The position numbers and the translations under genes were made by a program. Positions 52,364 through 61,223 of a DNA stretch of 64,000 nucleotides are shown here, piece after piece. The DNA is from Agromyces italicus DSM 16388 (GTDB lineage Bacteria; Actinomycetota; Actinomycetes; Actinomycetales; Microbacteriaceae). The DNA is taken from contig NZ_ATXF01000004.1 of NCBI RefSeq assembly GCF_000421545.1, forward strand, positions 372,001 to 436,000, written 5' to 3'. The notes beneath the pieces were generated by a model. The model had not been told where the DNA came from. It saw only the letters and a list, made by a program, of their open reading frames with translations, and ran no database searches. Within the stretch, counting starts at the first letter, position 1. Each line of letters begins with the position of its first letter.

Positions 52364-54046
52364 ATGCTTCCATTCATGAGCGCCGCCGGCGAGCCGAGGT
52401 TCACTAGGTTCAGTCTCGGGCGAGTGCTCGACGACCTCGGTATGACCCTGCTCGAGGTCGCTCACGGCCGCATCGACGAGACCGAGAACATTGGCGGGGT
52501 GAGCATCTACGACCCGGTCGATGAGCCGATCTACCCCGAGCACGCTATCGTGCTCGGGGTAGGCGTGCACGGCCCTGAGCAAATCGTGGGTATGCTCAAT
52601 GCACTTGGCCCGGAGACTCCCGCCGCCGTCGTCGTGCGCTCGCCCGTCGAACTCACCGAAGAGGTGCGCCGGGCGTCGGACGAACATGGCACCACGCTGC
52701 TCGGGTTGGCCCGCGGTGCGACCTGGACCCAGGTGGCCGCGCTACTGCGCTCGCTGCTCGCCGAAGACGACATCGGAGAGGCTAGGGTCGACTCTTTCGG
52801 CGGCATCCCGTCCGGCGATCTCTTCGCCGTTGCGAACGCGATCTCGTCGCTGATCTCCGCTCCGGTGACAATCGAGGATCGCTCGTCCCGCGTGCTCGCG
52901 TTCTCCGAAGGCCAACTGCACGTCGACCCCGGCAGGGTGGAGACCATCATCGGTAGGCGAGTACCTGCCAGAATCACGCAGGTGCTGACCGAGCGCGGCG
53001 TGTTCCGCGACCTCTATCGCAGCGAGGATCCGTTGGAGGTCGGGGCGATTGAGTTCGAAGACGGGCACGCCACGGAGCGTGTCGCGATCGGCGTGCGCGC
53101 CGGCGACGAGGTGCTCGGAACGATCTGGGCGGCGATGGACGGGCCGCTCACGCCTGAGCTCACGACGACGCTACGCGACGCTGCGAAGCTCGTCGCACTA
53201 CATCTGCTTCGTGTGCGCGCTGGCGCAGGCGTGCAGCGACGCCTGCGCGCCGAGTTGCTCAGCACTGCCCTCGAGGGGGGCGCTGGAGCGAGCGACGCGC
53301 TGTCACGGCTGAACCTGATGGGCAAGCCGGTGTGCGTCGTGGCTGCCGTGCTGACTGAAGCACCCGAGGAGAGCACCGATGTGGCGGGGCAGACCGTGAT
53401 GGCCGAACGGGAGCGGTTCGCCGACGCGTTCACGGTGCATCTCTCTGCGCTGCGCCCTGGTTCGGCTGTCGCCCTACTCAGCGACACTGTGTTCGGCATC
53501 ATTCCCGCGCCGAACGATCCCGGCTGCGAACGCGTAGTGCAGACGATGGAGGACTTCCTCGATCGACTCGGCGGGCACACCTCCGCCTCGATCGCTGTAG
53601 GGCCGTTGGCGCACGATCTTTTAGACGTCGCTAGGTCGCGAGCGACAGCACAGCGAGTGCTGCGCGCGCTGCAGGAACGCACACCGAGCGCGAACGCAGT
53701 AAATATCGCTCCAAGGGTCGCCCGTCTCTCCGATGTTCACGCGCTTGTGCTGACGCTCGAGCTGAAAGAGCTGATGACCGCGCGAGGTGACGAGATCACC
53801 GGCCCGATCTCTGCGCTTATCGAGCATGACCGCAAGCACCGGGGGCATCTCGTCGAGACGCTGCAGGCCTGGTTCGACTACTTCGGCGACGTGAGGCAGG
53901 CAGCGACCGCGCTCTTCGTTCACCCGAACACCTTCCGCTACCGTCTCCGCCGGGCGACCGAGATCGCCAGCATCGACCTCGGCGATGCCGATGAGCGTTT
54001 CGCGGCGATGCTGCAACTACGGTTGATCGCCCGCAAGAATGGCTGA
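52364..54046 (+). CDS. PucR-family transcription regulator
   Basis: 560 residues; ATG 52364 or 52376, neither with a strong ribosome site. N-terminal PucR purine-catabolism-like domain (SLGRVLDDLGMTLLEVAHGRIDETENIGGVSIYDP), central GGDEF-like/CdaR region, and C-terminal PucR HTH (TLQAWFDYFGDVRQAATALFVHPNTFRYRLRRATEIASIDL). Five bases after the racemase stop. Regulators of this type respond to small catabolites and control adjacent operons; it likely controls this cluster, perhaps at the palindromes near 42.1 kb. Confidence 0.92.
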   Translation: MLPFMSAAGEPRFTRFSLGRVLDDLGMTLLEVAHGRIDETENIGGVSIYDPVDEPIYPEHAIVLGVGVHGPEQIVGMLNALGPETPAAVVVRSPVELTEEVRRASDEHGTTLLGLARGATWTQVAALLRSLLAEDDIGEARVDSFGGIPSGDLFAVANAISSLISAPVTIEDRSSRVLAFSEGQLHVDPGRVETIIGRRVPARITQVLTERGVFRDLYRSEDPLEVGAIEFEDGHATERVAIGVRAGDEVLGTIWAAMDGPLTPELTTTLRDAAKLVALHLLRVRAGAGVQRRLRAELLSTALEGGAGASDALSRLNLMGKPVCVVAAVLTEAPEESTDVAGQTVMAERERFADAFTVHLSALRPGSAVALLSDTVFGIIPAPNDPGCERVVQTMEDFLDRLGGHTSASIAVGPLAHDLLDVARSRATAQRVLRALQERTPSANAVNIAPRVARLSDVHALVLTLELKELMTARGDEITGPISALIEHDRKHRGHLVETLQAWFDYFGDVRQAATALFVHPNTFRYRLRRATEIASIDLGDADERFAAMLQLRLIARKNG

Positions 54047-54222
54047 TTCCCGGCGCTCAGCGCTCGCACGCCGTCATTGGCCTTTACGACAACTGAGACC
54101 CCGGGAATCAATCAACTGGAGTGAGCCGAGTGAGTTACGATTCCGCCTCCGCACGCGTGTCGCCTTCTCCGCAGCCCGGGGATTCCCGGCGACCCCGTGG
54201 GCAAATCCCCGAATTCGCCCTG

Positions 54223-54300
54223 TACGACCCGTGGGTGCTTTACCGGCAGGGCATGATCACCGCTCCGAATGTCGTGCTCGCTGGCATTGTCGGCTCCGGT
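54223..54300 (+). pseudogene. relic of a VirB4 P-loop segment
   Basis: Translates to YDPWVLYRQGMITAPN then VVLAGIVGSG, the same 26 residues as around the Walker A motif of the VirB4-like protein at 19426-20910 except for one (R for Q). The DNA differs at a handful of third positions. It breaks off inside the P-loop and joins the hydrolase relic. No other VirB4 sequence is seen beside it. Confidence 0.9.
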
Positions 54301-55102
54301 ACTTCTCGAGCTCGGAGGATGCGGACCTCGAGGCTTCAGACGTCGACATCCTGACCAATGCCGGCCCAACTCCCGCCTGGCTCATCCGCCCACCAACTGG
54401 CTCATCGACGACGTGGGCCATCCACATTCACGGTCTCGGAAGCCCCCGAGCCGGAACGCTCCGCGGCGTGCAGGTCGCCGCCGAGAGACCGGACTCACGT
54501 CGCTCGTGGTGACCTATCGGAAGGACGGCGAGGGCCCGACCACTGGTTCAGGACGGTCAACGCTCGGCGCCACTGAAGTCGACGATGTGCGGGCCGCCGT
54601 GGAGTACGCGCTCGCGCACGGCGCGAGCCGGGTCATCCGCTTCGGGTGGTCGATGGGCGCGACCATTGCGCTGCAACTCGCCGCCGACCCCGAGCTTCGC
54701 GGTATCGTCCCCGGGCTCGTGCTCGAGTCGCCGGTGCTCGACTGGGTCTCTACGATCAAGGCGAACTGCAAGCGGTCGAGCCTTCCCGCGTGGACCGGCG
54801 CGCTCGCCGTGTCGTGGCTCGACAACCGGCGGCTGTCACGCATCACGGATCTCGTGCGCCCGTCGGGCTGCGCCGCTTCGATTGGATCACGCGTGCCGAT
54901 GAACTCGCCGCCCCGATGCTTATCCTCCACGGATCCGCTGATACGTCCGCGCCGATCGGGGTAGCGGCGCGCCTCCGAGATCGCAGACCCGATCGTTCAG
55001 CTCGAGCGTTTTGATGCGGACCACACCATGACGTGGAACTCCGACCCCGAGCGTTGGCGGGCATCCGTGATTACCGCGTTGGATGGGCACGTCGGACGGT
55101 GA
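54301..55102 (+). pseudogene. decayed second copy of the anchored alpha/beta hydrolase
   Basis: Begins at ACTTCTCGAG (matching the hydrolase at about 40070) and runs to its stop plus about 17 shared bases. Three frameshifts compared with the intact gene: 2 bases added at about 54483 (CCGAGAGACC), one base lost at about 54850 and two lost at about 54980. The first 115 codons of the gene are missing. The nucleophile motif GWSMGA is still there. Not translatable as a whole. Confidence 0.92.
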
Positions 55103-55599
55103 TCTGCCGCGGCTCGGTGATGCAGTAGCACACGATGCTTGACACCTGCAGGGAGAATGGGGGCCGCTGATACTTGAAAATGTCAACTGAACGCAGGACC
55201 AGGCTGGCAATCTAAGCGAACCCCACCTTCCCGTTCCGGTTGCCGTGTCGGGGTTTTACACCAAATGCCCGCAACATGCGCCCACGCGTGCGGCCGCGAG
55301 ATTCAATGGGCGGCAGGCCGAAGCGCACCGTCTACGATCTGCGAGGTTTCAGTTGATTCTCGTTCGACGCCGAATATGGTGGCACGGAGCGGATTATTTG
55401 AAGCGCATGTCAGGCGGCCTATCAAGACCGTCGGATATGCGTCATGCGCGATCAACGCTCCGCAGTGCCTCCCGCCCGGTTATGGACGCGCAACGAATGC
55501 CCGGTTCAGAACGACCAGATTAGCGGTACGAGCAGTACGCCGGCGAGGAGAACAGCGTAAACGGCCAGCCGAACCGGGCGTAGTCACAGGTGGCTTGAT
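55103..55599. other. 497 bases without a recognised gene
   Basis: Between the hydrolase relic and the tetR gene. Short frames exist (for example 55245-55523), but their codon use is irregular and they match no family. The lower GC in parts (about 55350-55430) hints at old intergenic or decayed mobile DNA. No repeat, hairpin or insertion sequence end was recognised. Confidence 0.6.
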
Positions 55600-56205
55600 T
55601 CAGTCGCAAGGGCTTCGGCGGCGCATGCCCTCGAGCACCGTGGTGACGAGTGTCTCGATGTATTCATCGCTCAGGGGTCCGCTGCGCTGAAGCCAACGGT
55701 TGAGGACCGGACCCCAGATGACGTCGATGGCCACGTCGAGGTCGAGGTCGTCGTCCAGCTCGCCGGCCGCCTGTGCGCTGCGCAGGCGCTGTCGTTTGGC
55801 CTCTCGGAGCGGGGCGTCGAGCCGTTCGTGATAGGCCTCGGCCAGTGCGGGATCGTGCGTGATCTCGGTGGCGAGGGCACGCATCGGCGCGGCGAGCTGG
55901 GGGTCATTGAGCTCGGCGGCGGTCGCGCGCAGGACGAGTGTCAGGTCGGCGCGGAGGTCACCCGTGTCGGGCAGCACCGGCAGAGCTCCCTCACCGTCCT
56001 CGCTGAGGAGGAGGAATGCGTCGAAGAGGACCGCGGCCTTCGAGGGCCACCACCGGTAGATGGTCTGCTTCCCCACGCCGGCGCGCGTGGCGATGCCCTC
56101 GATGCTGAGCTGGGGGTACGGCAGGTCGTGAAGGAGGTCAAGCGTCGCGGTGAGGACGGCGCGGCGAGACTTCTCGTTGCGCCGCGCGGGGTCGGGATTC
56201 GGCAT
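55600..56205 (-). CDS. TetR-family repressor
   Basis: 201 residues. N-terminal TetR HTH: RRAVLTATLDLLHDLPYPQLSIEGIATRAGVGKQTIYRWWPSKAAVL. The C-terminal domain (LTLVLRATAAELNDPQLAAPMRALATEI, DLDVAIDVIWGPVLNRWLQRSGPLSDEYIETLV) is of the TetR_C_16-like kind; ligand unknown. Divergent from the SDR gene across 112 bases with matching inverted repeats, so it likely represses both itself and the SDR operon. Confidence 0.93.
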   Translation of the reverse strand: MPNPDPARRNEKSRRAVLTATLDLLHDLPYPQLSIEGIATRAGVGKQTIYRWWPSKAAVLFDAFLLLSEDGEGALPVLPDTGDLRADLTLVLRATAAELNDPQLAAPMRALATEITHDPALAEAYHERLDAPLREAKRQRLRSAQAAGELDDDLDLDVAIDVIWGPVLNRWLQRSGPLSDEYIETLVTTVLEGMRRRSPCD

Positions 56206-56224
56206 GCGGCCAGCGTATCAAAGC

Positions 56225-56300
56225 GAGACGAGACGTTGCGTATTGCAAAGCGAGAATGTTGCTGCTATGGTCTTCATCACGAGACGAACCGTCTCGTCTC
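56225..56300. promoter_or_regulatory. divergent tetR/SDR promoter flanked by inverted operator halves
   Basis: GAGACGAGACG (56225-56235) and CGTCTCGTCTC (56290-56300) are exact reverse complements. The second forms with GAGACG (56281-56286) a compact palindrome GAGACG-AAC-CGTCTC. A promoter for the SDR gene, -35 TTGCAA (56244-56249) and -10 TATGGT (56266-56271), lies between. A TetR dimer at both sites would close it. Confidence 0.7.
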
Positions 56301-56317
56301 AAGGTCAAGGAGTGACA

Positions 56318-57178
56318 ATGCGACAGTCTTCCCCTGCATCCCGTACGTGGTTCATCACAGGCGCCAGCCGAGGCTTGGGGCGGGCGCTCGCTCTGGCGGC
56401 GCTTGAGCGCGGAGATCGTGTGGTCGCCGCGGCACGGACCGCGACGACCGACGACTTCGACGCGCGACACCGCGACCGCGTCCTCGCGCTGAAGCTCGAC
56501 GTGACCGACAAGGACGCGGTCGAAGCCGCCGTGGCGGACGCCGTCGCGCGCTTTGGCCGGCTCGACGTCGTGGTCAACAACGCCGGCGACATGTCCATGG
56601 GCATGGTCGAGGAGTTCACCGAGGCTCAGGCCAGGGCGCAGTTCGAGGTCAACCTGTTCGGCGCCCTGTGGGTTAGCCAGGCTGTGATGCCGTACCTGCG
56701 TCGGCAGGGATCGGGTCATCTCCTGCAGATCTCGAGCATCGCTGCACTCGGCGGCTTCCCGAGCACCGGCATGTACAGCGCGAGCAAGTTCGCGCTGGAG
56801 GGCCTGAGCGAAGCCCTGGCAGCGGAGGCCGCGTCGTTCGGCGTCAAGGTCACCATTGTGCAGCCCGGCGGCTACTGGACCGACCTTTACTCCGGCATGG
56901 TCTCGACGACGCCATCCGAAGCGTACGGCCCACTGCGGGCCGCGCTTGAGCAGCAGTGGGCGGAGGGTTCGGTCGACAGCGACCCGCAGCTGGCCGCTGA
57001 GGCGATGCTCACTCTTGTCGACAGCGACGAACCGCCGCTGCGGCTCCTGCTCGGCAGCATGGTCTACGACCTGGCGCACGATCTCTCGCGTCAGCGGATC
57101 GAGACCTGGTCGTCTTGGGAGCAGGTCAGCCGCGCCGCCGAGCACGCCGTGCCGAATCCCATGGTCGTGGCCGAGTGA
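56318..57178 (+). CDS. short-chain dehydrogenase/reductase
   Basis: 286 residues from ATG 56318 with AAGGAG upstream. Classical SDR: ITGASRGLGRALA (cofactor TGxxxGxG), NNAG, catalytic Ser in ISSIAALGG and YSASK (Tyr-x-x-x-Lys at about residues 157-161), then VQPGGYWTDL. NADP preference is suggested by the Arg in AAART after the second strand. Substrate not readable. Under TetR control with the VOC and hydrolase genes following on the same strand. Confidence 0.92.
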   Translation: MRQSSPASRTWFITGASRGLGRALALAALERGDRVVAAARTATTDDFDARHRDRVLALKLDVTDKDAVEAAVADAVARFGRLDVVVNNAGDMSMGMVEEFTEAQARAQFEVNLFGALWVSQAVMPYLRRQGSGHLLQISSIAALGGFPSTGMYSASKFALEGLSEALAAEAASFGVKVTIVQPGGYWTDLYSGMVSTTPSEAYGPLRAALEQQWAEGSVDSDPQLAAEAMLTLVDSDEPPLRLLLGSMVYDLAHDLSRQRIETWSSWEQVSRAAEHAVPNPMVVAE

Positions 57179-57225
57179 CCAGGCCGGCGTTCACCCCGAC
57201 TCCCGCTCCCACGAAAGGAATGCCC

Positions 57226-57612
57226 ATGCAGATCAACGCCACAGCCCTATCCCTCAATGTCGCCGACGAGGCGGCATCCGCCGAGTTCGCGAAGACCCAT
57301 TTCGGTTTCACCGAGGCGATGTCCGCCGATGGCTTCGTCTCGCTGCAGCATCCCGACGCAGGAATCAACGTGATCTTCCTGCGCACGGGGCTCGGCACGT
57401 TCAAGCCGGCCGAGATCGCCGGCTCTGCAGGGCAGGGCATGCTGCTCGCCTTCGTCGTCGACGACATCGACGCCGAGTACGCGCGCATGACGGCAGCCGG
57501 CGCCCGGGTGATCAGCGCGCCTGCGACCGAGCCCTGGGGCGAGCGGTACTGCCAGTTCGCCGACCCCAACGGGATCGTCTGGCAGCTCGTCACATGGGTC
57601 ACCCCGGGCTGA
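57226..57612 (+). CDS. VOC-family (glyoxalase/bleomycin resistance-like) protein
   Basis: 128 residues; ATG 57226 chosen over ATG 57220 because GAAAGGA (57213-57219) would be too close to the latter. One VOC module of paired beta-alpha-beta-beta-beta units: SLNVADEAASAEFAKTHFGF, and LLAFVVDDIDAEYARMTAAGARVISAPATEPWGERYCQFADPNGIVWQLV with the metal-type Glu/Gln positions. Substrate unknown; possible binding or detoxifying role. 47 bases after the SDR gene. Confidence 0.9.
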   Translation: MQINATALSLNVADEAASAEFAKTHFGFTEAMSADGFVSLQHPDAGINVIFLRTGLGTFKPAEIAGSAGQGMLLAFVVDDIDAEYARMTAAGARVISAPATEPWGERYCQFADPNGIVWQLVTWVTPG

Positions 57613-57676
57613 CTCCGAACCATTACAGACCCCCCGATCCCAGACCACGATTTCCGATCTTGAAGAAGGAGACATT

Positions 57677-58474
57677 ATGACCTCTGCGACCGCACGCATC
57701 GCGGCATGGACCGGCATGGTCCCGATCGACGACACGGCGCTTGCCGTCAGCGACAGCGGCGGCAGCGGCATCCCGCTGCTCTACTGCAACGGTCAGTTCG
57801 CCACCCAGCGGTACTGGCGGCGGGTCATCGCCGAGCTCGGTCCCGATTTCCGGCACATCACCTTCGACGAGCGGGCTCGTGGCAAGTCGAGGACGTCGAG
57901 CGATTACTCCTTCGAGGCCGCCGTCCGCGATGTCGACGTCATTCTCGAAGCCAGGGGGGTCGAGCGGGCGCTGCTGGTCGGGTGGTCCTACGGCGCGGTC
58001 GTCGCAGCGCACTGGGCCAGCCGCAACCCGGAACAGGCGCTGGGGGCTGTCTTGGTCGACGGCGCGTTTCCGCATGACTGGCTCGACGGGGCCATGGAGC
58101 AGCGGATCCGTATGCTGTTCCGACGGCTCGCTTGGCTGAGGCCCGCGCTGCGACCGCTGGGCCTCCTCCCGCAGATGACCGCCGCGCAGCAAGCCGAGAG
58201 CAACATCGAACTCGGCCGGCTCTCACGCGCACGCGAGCTTAGCCCCGTGCTCGACGGCATCTCGGTGCCCACGCGGTACGTGGTCGGCTCGGGGACCTCG
58301 TTCGGAAGCCGCGGGGATGAGCAGGAACGCATTCGCGCCAGCCTTGATCGGGTCACTGCCGGCAACCCGAACATCAAACTCGCCGCGAAGGTCCCCAGTA
58401 ACCACGGCGCCATCCTGAAGAAGGACGCACCGGCCATCGCCAAAGCCGTGCGCGAGGTGAGCGAACTCGCGTAA
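57677..58474 (+). CDS. alpha/beta hydrolase
   Basis: 265 residues. Nucleophile elbow LLVGWSYGAVVAAHWA (Ser about residue 100), FDERARGKSRTSS loop, and His in SNHGAILKKDAP near the end; the acid residue is less clear (LVDGAFP or VVGSGTSFGSRGDE region). ATG follows GAAGAAGGAGACATT. Third gene of the TetR-controlled set. Resembles general esterase/haloperoxidase-like hydrolases. Confidence 0.88.
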   Translation: MTSATARIAAWTGMVPIDDTALAVSDSGGSGIPLLYCNGQFATQRYWRRVIAELGPDFRHITFDERARGKSRTSSDYSFEAAVRDVDVILEARGVERALLVGWSYGAVVAAHWASRNPEQALGAVLVDGAFPHDWLDGAMEQRIRMLFRRLAWLRPALRPLGLLPQMTAAQQAESNIELGRLSRARELSPVLDGISVPTRYVVGSGTSFGSRGDEQERIRASLDRVTAGNPNIKLAAKVPSNHGAILKKDAPAIAKAVREVSELA

Positions 58475-58679
58475 TGAGAGAACCGCTCACGAGCACTCGG
58501 CGACATCGGGTGCGAACCTTGACGAAGACCTTCCCTCGTCGCAGTCACGGCTCCGGGGGCGCCACGCCTGCTCCCGCCTGTCGATGGTGCGGCCCGCGGA
58601 GCAACGTGTCTCGGCGGCGAGCAATCGAGAGCCGACGGCGGACACGACACGGAACGCGTCGACCACCAGCGCGGGCACT

Positions 58680-59405
58680 TCACGGGCGTGGGGCGCTGAC
58701 CTCAGGATGCCCTGCCTTCGATGCCGTGCGATCAGACGAACTCAACCGCTGAGCGCCCTTTGCTTCGGGAAGGTAGGCGGCGATGAAGGCTCTGACTCCG
58801 GACTCGATGGAGCCTGTCAGCTCGTCCCCTTCGAGCGCGTGCCCGGGGCCGCAGAACATGACTCGGTTGCTCGGAATCCACAGCAGCATTCCTGTCAGGT
58901 GCTGCGCAGCGATCGCTGGCTGCGGAATGGACAGCAGCCCGCGCTCGGCCACGAGCCGAAGACAGGTCGCCACCGATTCGAGCACTCTCTCGAATCCTCG
59001 TTGCCAGTAGAGACGCCCAAGATCTGGGAAGCGGGCGGCCTCCGCGATGACCAGGCGTCGGATCTCCTGCACCCGTGGATTCATGATCGAACGGGTGAAC
59101 TGCTCCGCAAGGAGCTTGATCGCCGATTCGGCATCCTGAGCGGAACGCATCGCCTGAGTGAGGTCGTCGAACGGGTTATGGATGCGGTCGCCGATGTCAG
59201 TGATGAGCGCGGTGAAGAGCCCCTCCTTGTCGGCGAAGTACCTGTAGATCGTCTGCTTGGACACCGAGGCTGCCGCAGCGACCTGGTCGGTGCTCGTGCC
59301 CACATAACCGTTGGCGACGAACACCGTGAGGGCTGCGTCGAGGATCTGCTGTCGCTTTTCCTCACTTCGCCGAGACATGGGGACGTCTTCACTGTCGAGT
59401 TGCAT
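58680..59405 (-). CDS. TetR/AcrR-family repressor
   Basis: 241 residues from ATG 59405, with an excellent AAGGAGG ribosome site. HTH: RQQILDAALTVFVANGYVGTSTDQVAAAASVSKQTIYRYFADKEGLFTALI. The C-terminal domain (TRSIMNPRVQEIRRLVIAEAARFPDLGRLYWQRGFERVLESVA) is TetR_C_14/AefR-like. The last 25 residues are low complexity. Divergent from the hydrolase gene across 110 bases with a clear inverted repeat. Confidence 0.93.
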   Translation of the reverse strand: MQLDSEDVPMSRRSEEKRQQILDAALTVFVANGYVGTSTDQVAAAASVSKQTIYRYFADKEGLFTALITDIGDRIHNPFDDLTQAMRSAQDAESAIKLLAEQFTRSIMNPRVQEIRRLVIAEAARFPDLGRLYWQRGFERVLESVATCLRLVAERGLLSIPQPAIAAQHLTGMLLWIPSNRVMFCGPGHALEGDELTGSIESGVRAFIAAYLPEAKGAQRLSSSDRTASKAGHPEVSAPRP

Positions 59406-59423
59406 TGCCAGCCTCCTTCGTAC

Positions 59424-59460
59424 TAGACAGTACCGTACTCGATGGGTACAGTACCGTCTA
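59424..59460. promoter_or_regulatory. TetR operator, TAGACnGTACnGTAC inverted repeat
   Basis: TAGACAGTACCGTAC (59424-59438) and GTACAGTACCGTCTA (59446-59460) match as an inverted repeat at 13 of 15 positions around a 7-base centre. Further GTACCGTC/GTACCG units follow to 59476. Located 19 bases before the tetR start and about 55 before the hydrolase start; expected autoregulatory site. Confidence 0.8.
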
Positions 59461-59515
59461 GTACCGTCAGGTACCGCACGCCGACCACTTGGATCGGCTA
59501 ACGAAAGGAACACCC

Positions 59516-60331
59516 GTGAACACGACTGAATCCCGGACCGTCACCTCAGCAGACGGAACACGCATCGCCTACAGCGTGACGGGCGATGGCCCCGCTTTGG
59601 TGCTGGTCGACGGCGCCCTATGCAGCCGCGCCTTCGGCCCACTCCCCGCCCTGGCCACGCACCTCGCCGACCGCTTCACCGTTTTCACCTACGATCGCCG
59701 CGGGCGCAATGAGAGCGGAGATGCAGGCAATTACGCGCCGGCACGAGAGACCGAGGACCTTGCGGCGATGGTGGCCGCCGCCGGCGGCAGCGCATACGTC
59801 TACGGCATCTCGTCCGGGGCGGTGCTCGTCTTGCGATCGGCCGCGAAGATCGATGGCGTCCTGGCCGTCGCCGTGTACGAGGCGCCGGTGATGGTGGAGG
59901 GGTACGGGATCCCAGCTGACTATGCTTCCCGTTTGAAATCCATCGTCGCAGCCGGCCGCAATTCCGACGCCATCGATCTCTTCAACACCGACGTGGTCGG
60001 CATTCCCGCCGAGTACCTTGCGCCGATGAAGGCCATGCCGGCCTGGCCACTGATGGAATCCGGGGCTGCGACGCTCGTGTATGACGCTGCGATCATGGGC
60101 GACAGCCAAAGCGGGCACGGACTCGACGACCTGCTTGTCGAATCGTTGACATCCATCTCGGTGCCCGCACTCGTGCTGGACGGTGGCGCCAGTCCCTCCA
60201 TGTTCCGCACCGGAGCCGACGCGATCACATCTCACTTGAACAACGCCGAACGGCGCACGCTCCCCGAGCAAACCCACGAAGCAGATCCCGCCGTACTCGG
60301 TCCCGTCATTGCCGACTTCTTCCTCAACTGA
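59516..60331 (+). CDS. alpha/beta hydrolase
   Basis: 271 residues from GTG 59516 with GAAAGGAA upstream. Nucleophile YGISSGAVLVLRSA (Ser about residue 100), FTYDRRGRNES loop, acid in LVLDGGASPSMF, His in EQTHEADPAV. Small soluble hydrolase of the type often induced by its divergent TetR. Ten bases before the RibD-like gene, so an operon of hydrolase, reductase and DUF4287 is likely. Confidence 0.9.
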   Translation: MNTTESRTVTSADGTRIAYSVTGDGPALVLVDGALCSRAFGPLPALATHLADRFTVFTYDRRGRNESGDAGNYAPARETEDLAAMVAAAGGSAYVYGISSGAVLVLRSAAKIDGVLAVAVYEAPVMVEGYGIPADYASRLKSIVAAGRNSDAIDLFNTDVVGIPAEYLAPMKAMPAWPLMESGAATLVYDAAIMGDSQSGHGLDDLLVESLTSISVPALVLDGGASPSMFRTGADAITSHLNNAERRTLPEQTHEADPAVLGPVIADFFLN

Positions 60332-60340
60332 GCAATCGCC

Positions 60341-60928
60341 ATGGGAACCATCACTGCACAACTGTTCATCTCCCTCGACGGCGTCGTCGAAGCACCCGAG
60401 AAGTGGCACTTCCCGTTCCTGAACGACGAGATGATGGCGGCGGTTTCAGCCTTCTTCACGCGCGCCGATACCCTTCTACTCGGTCGGGCGACCTACGAGA
60501 CCTTCGCCAGTTCCTGGCCGAACCGGCCAGACGAGGAGTTCCTTGCACAGCGCATCAATTCGATGCCGAAGCTCGTCGCCTCTTCAAGTATCGACGCGCC
60601 CGCGTGGCGAAACACCTCCGTCACTGACGTCGACCTGCGAACGCAACTGACGCGCCTCACTGCAGAGACAGACGCAACCATCGCCGTCGCCGGAAGCATC
60701 ACCCTCGTGCGCTGGCTCATCCAGGAACAACTGCTCGACGAACTCGAGCTCATGATTCATCCAATCGTGCTCGGCCACGGCGAACAGCTGTTCACGCATG
60801 GCCGCGGCCTCGAGTCCATCACATTCGACCTCAGGCGGTGCACCCCCTTCTCGACGGGCGTACTCGACCTCATCTATCAGCGCCCAGAACCGAGTACCGA
60901 ACCAGCCAACCAAGACATAAGGAGCTAG
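60341..60928 (+). CDS. dihydrofolate reductase-family (RibD C-terminal-like) protein
   Basis: 195 residues. AQLFISLDGVVEAPEKWHF at the N terminus, LLLGRATYETFASSWP, then DATIAVAGSITLVRWLIQEQLLDELELMIHPIVLGHGEQLF, all typical of the RibD_C/YyaP branch of NADPH-binding reductases. Such proteins are common accessory genes with unknown substrates. Coupled to neighbours by short spacers. Confidence 0.92.
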   Translation: MGTITAQLFISLDGVVEAPEKWHFPFLNDEMMAAVSAFFTRADTLLLGRATYETFASSWPNRPDEEFLAQRINSMPKLVASSSIDAPAWRNTSVTDVDLRTQLTRLTAETDATIAVAGSITLVRWLIQEQLLDELELMIHPIVLGHGEQLFTHGRGLESITFDLRRCTPFSTGVLDLIYQRPEPSTEPANQDIRS

Positions 60929-60932
60929 AACG

Positions 60933-61223
60933 ATGTCATTCCAGGCATACCTCGACACGATCGAAGACAAGACCGGCCTCACGCCACGAGAACTCCTCGC
61001 GCTGGCACATGAACGCGGACTGGACGAACCTCCGGTCAAGGCCGGAGCCATCGTCGACTGGCTCAAGGAGGATTACGCACTCGGGCGCGGACATGCGATG
61101 GCCATGGTTCACGTCATCAAGAACGGACCCACCATCAGCGAAAAACATGTCGGCTCGGACGGAACTCATCGAGACGAGTCAACTGAACTGTGGCTAGACG
61201 GAAAGAATAACCGGTCCGCGTGA
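60933..61223 (+). CDS. DUF4287-domain protein
   Basis: 96 residues. FQAYLDTIEDKTGLTPRELLALAHERGL and VDWLKEDYALGRGHAMAMVHVIKNG are the DUF4287 pattern; the C-terminal 25 residues are extra and polar. Starts four bases after the previous stop with AAGGAGC as ribosome site. No biochemical function known for the family. Confidence 0.88.
   Translation: MSFQAYLDTIEDKTGLTPRELLALAHERGLDEPPVKAGAIVDWLKEDYALGRGHAMAMVHVIKNGPTISEKHVGSDGTHRDESTELWLDGKNNRSA

Noticed and set aside
55245..55523. 92-codon frame after the hydrolase relic
   Set aside because: Irregular composition, no ribosome site and no recognisable family; treated as intergenic.
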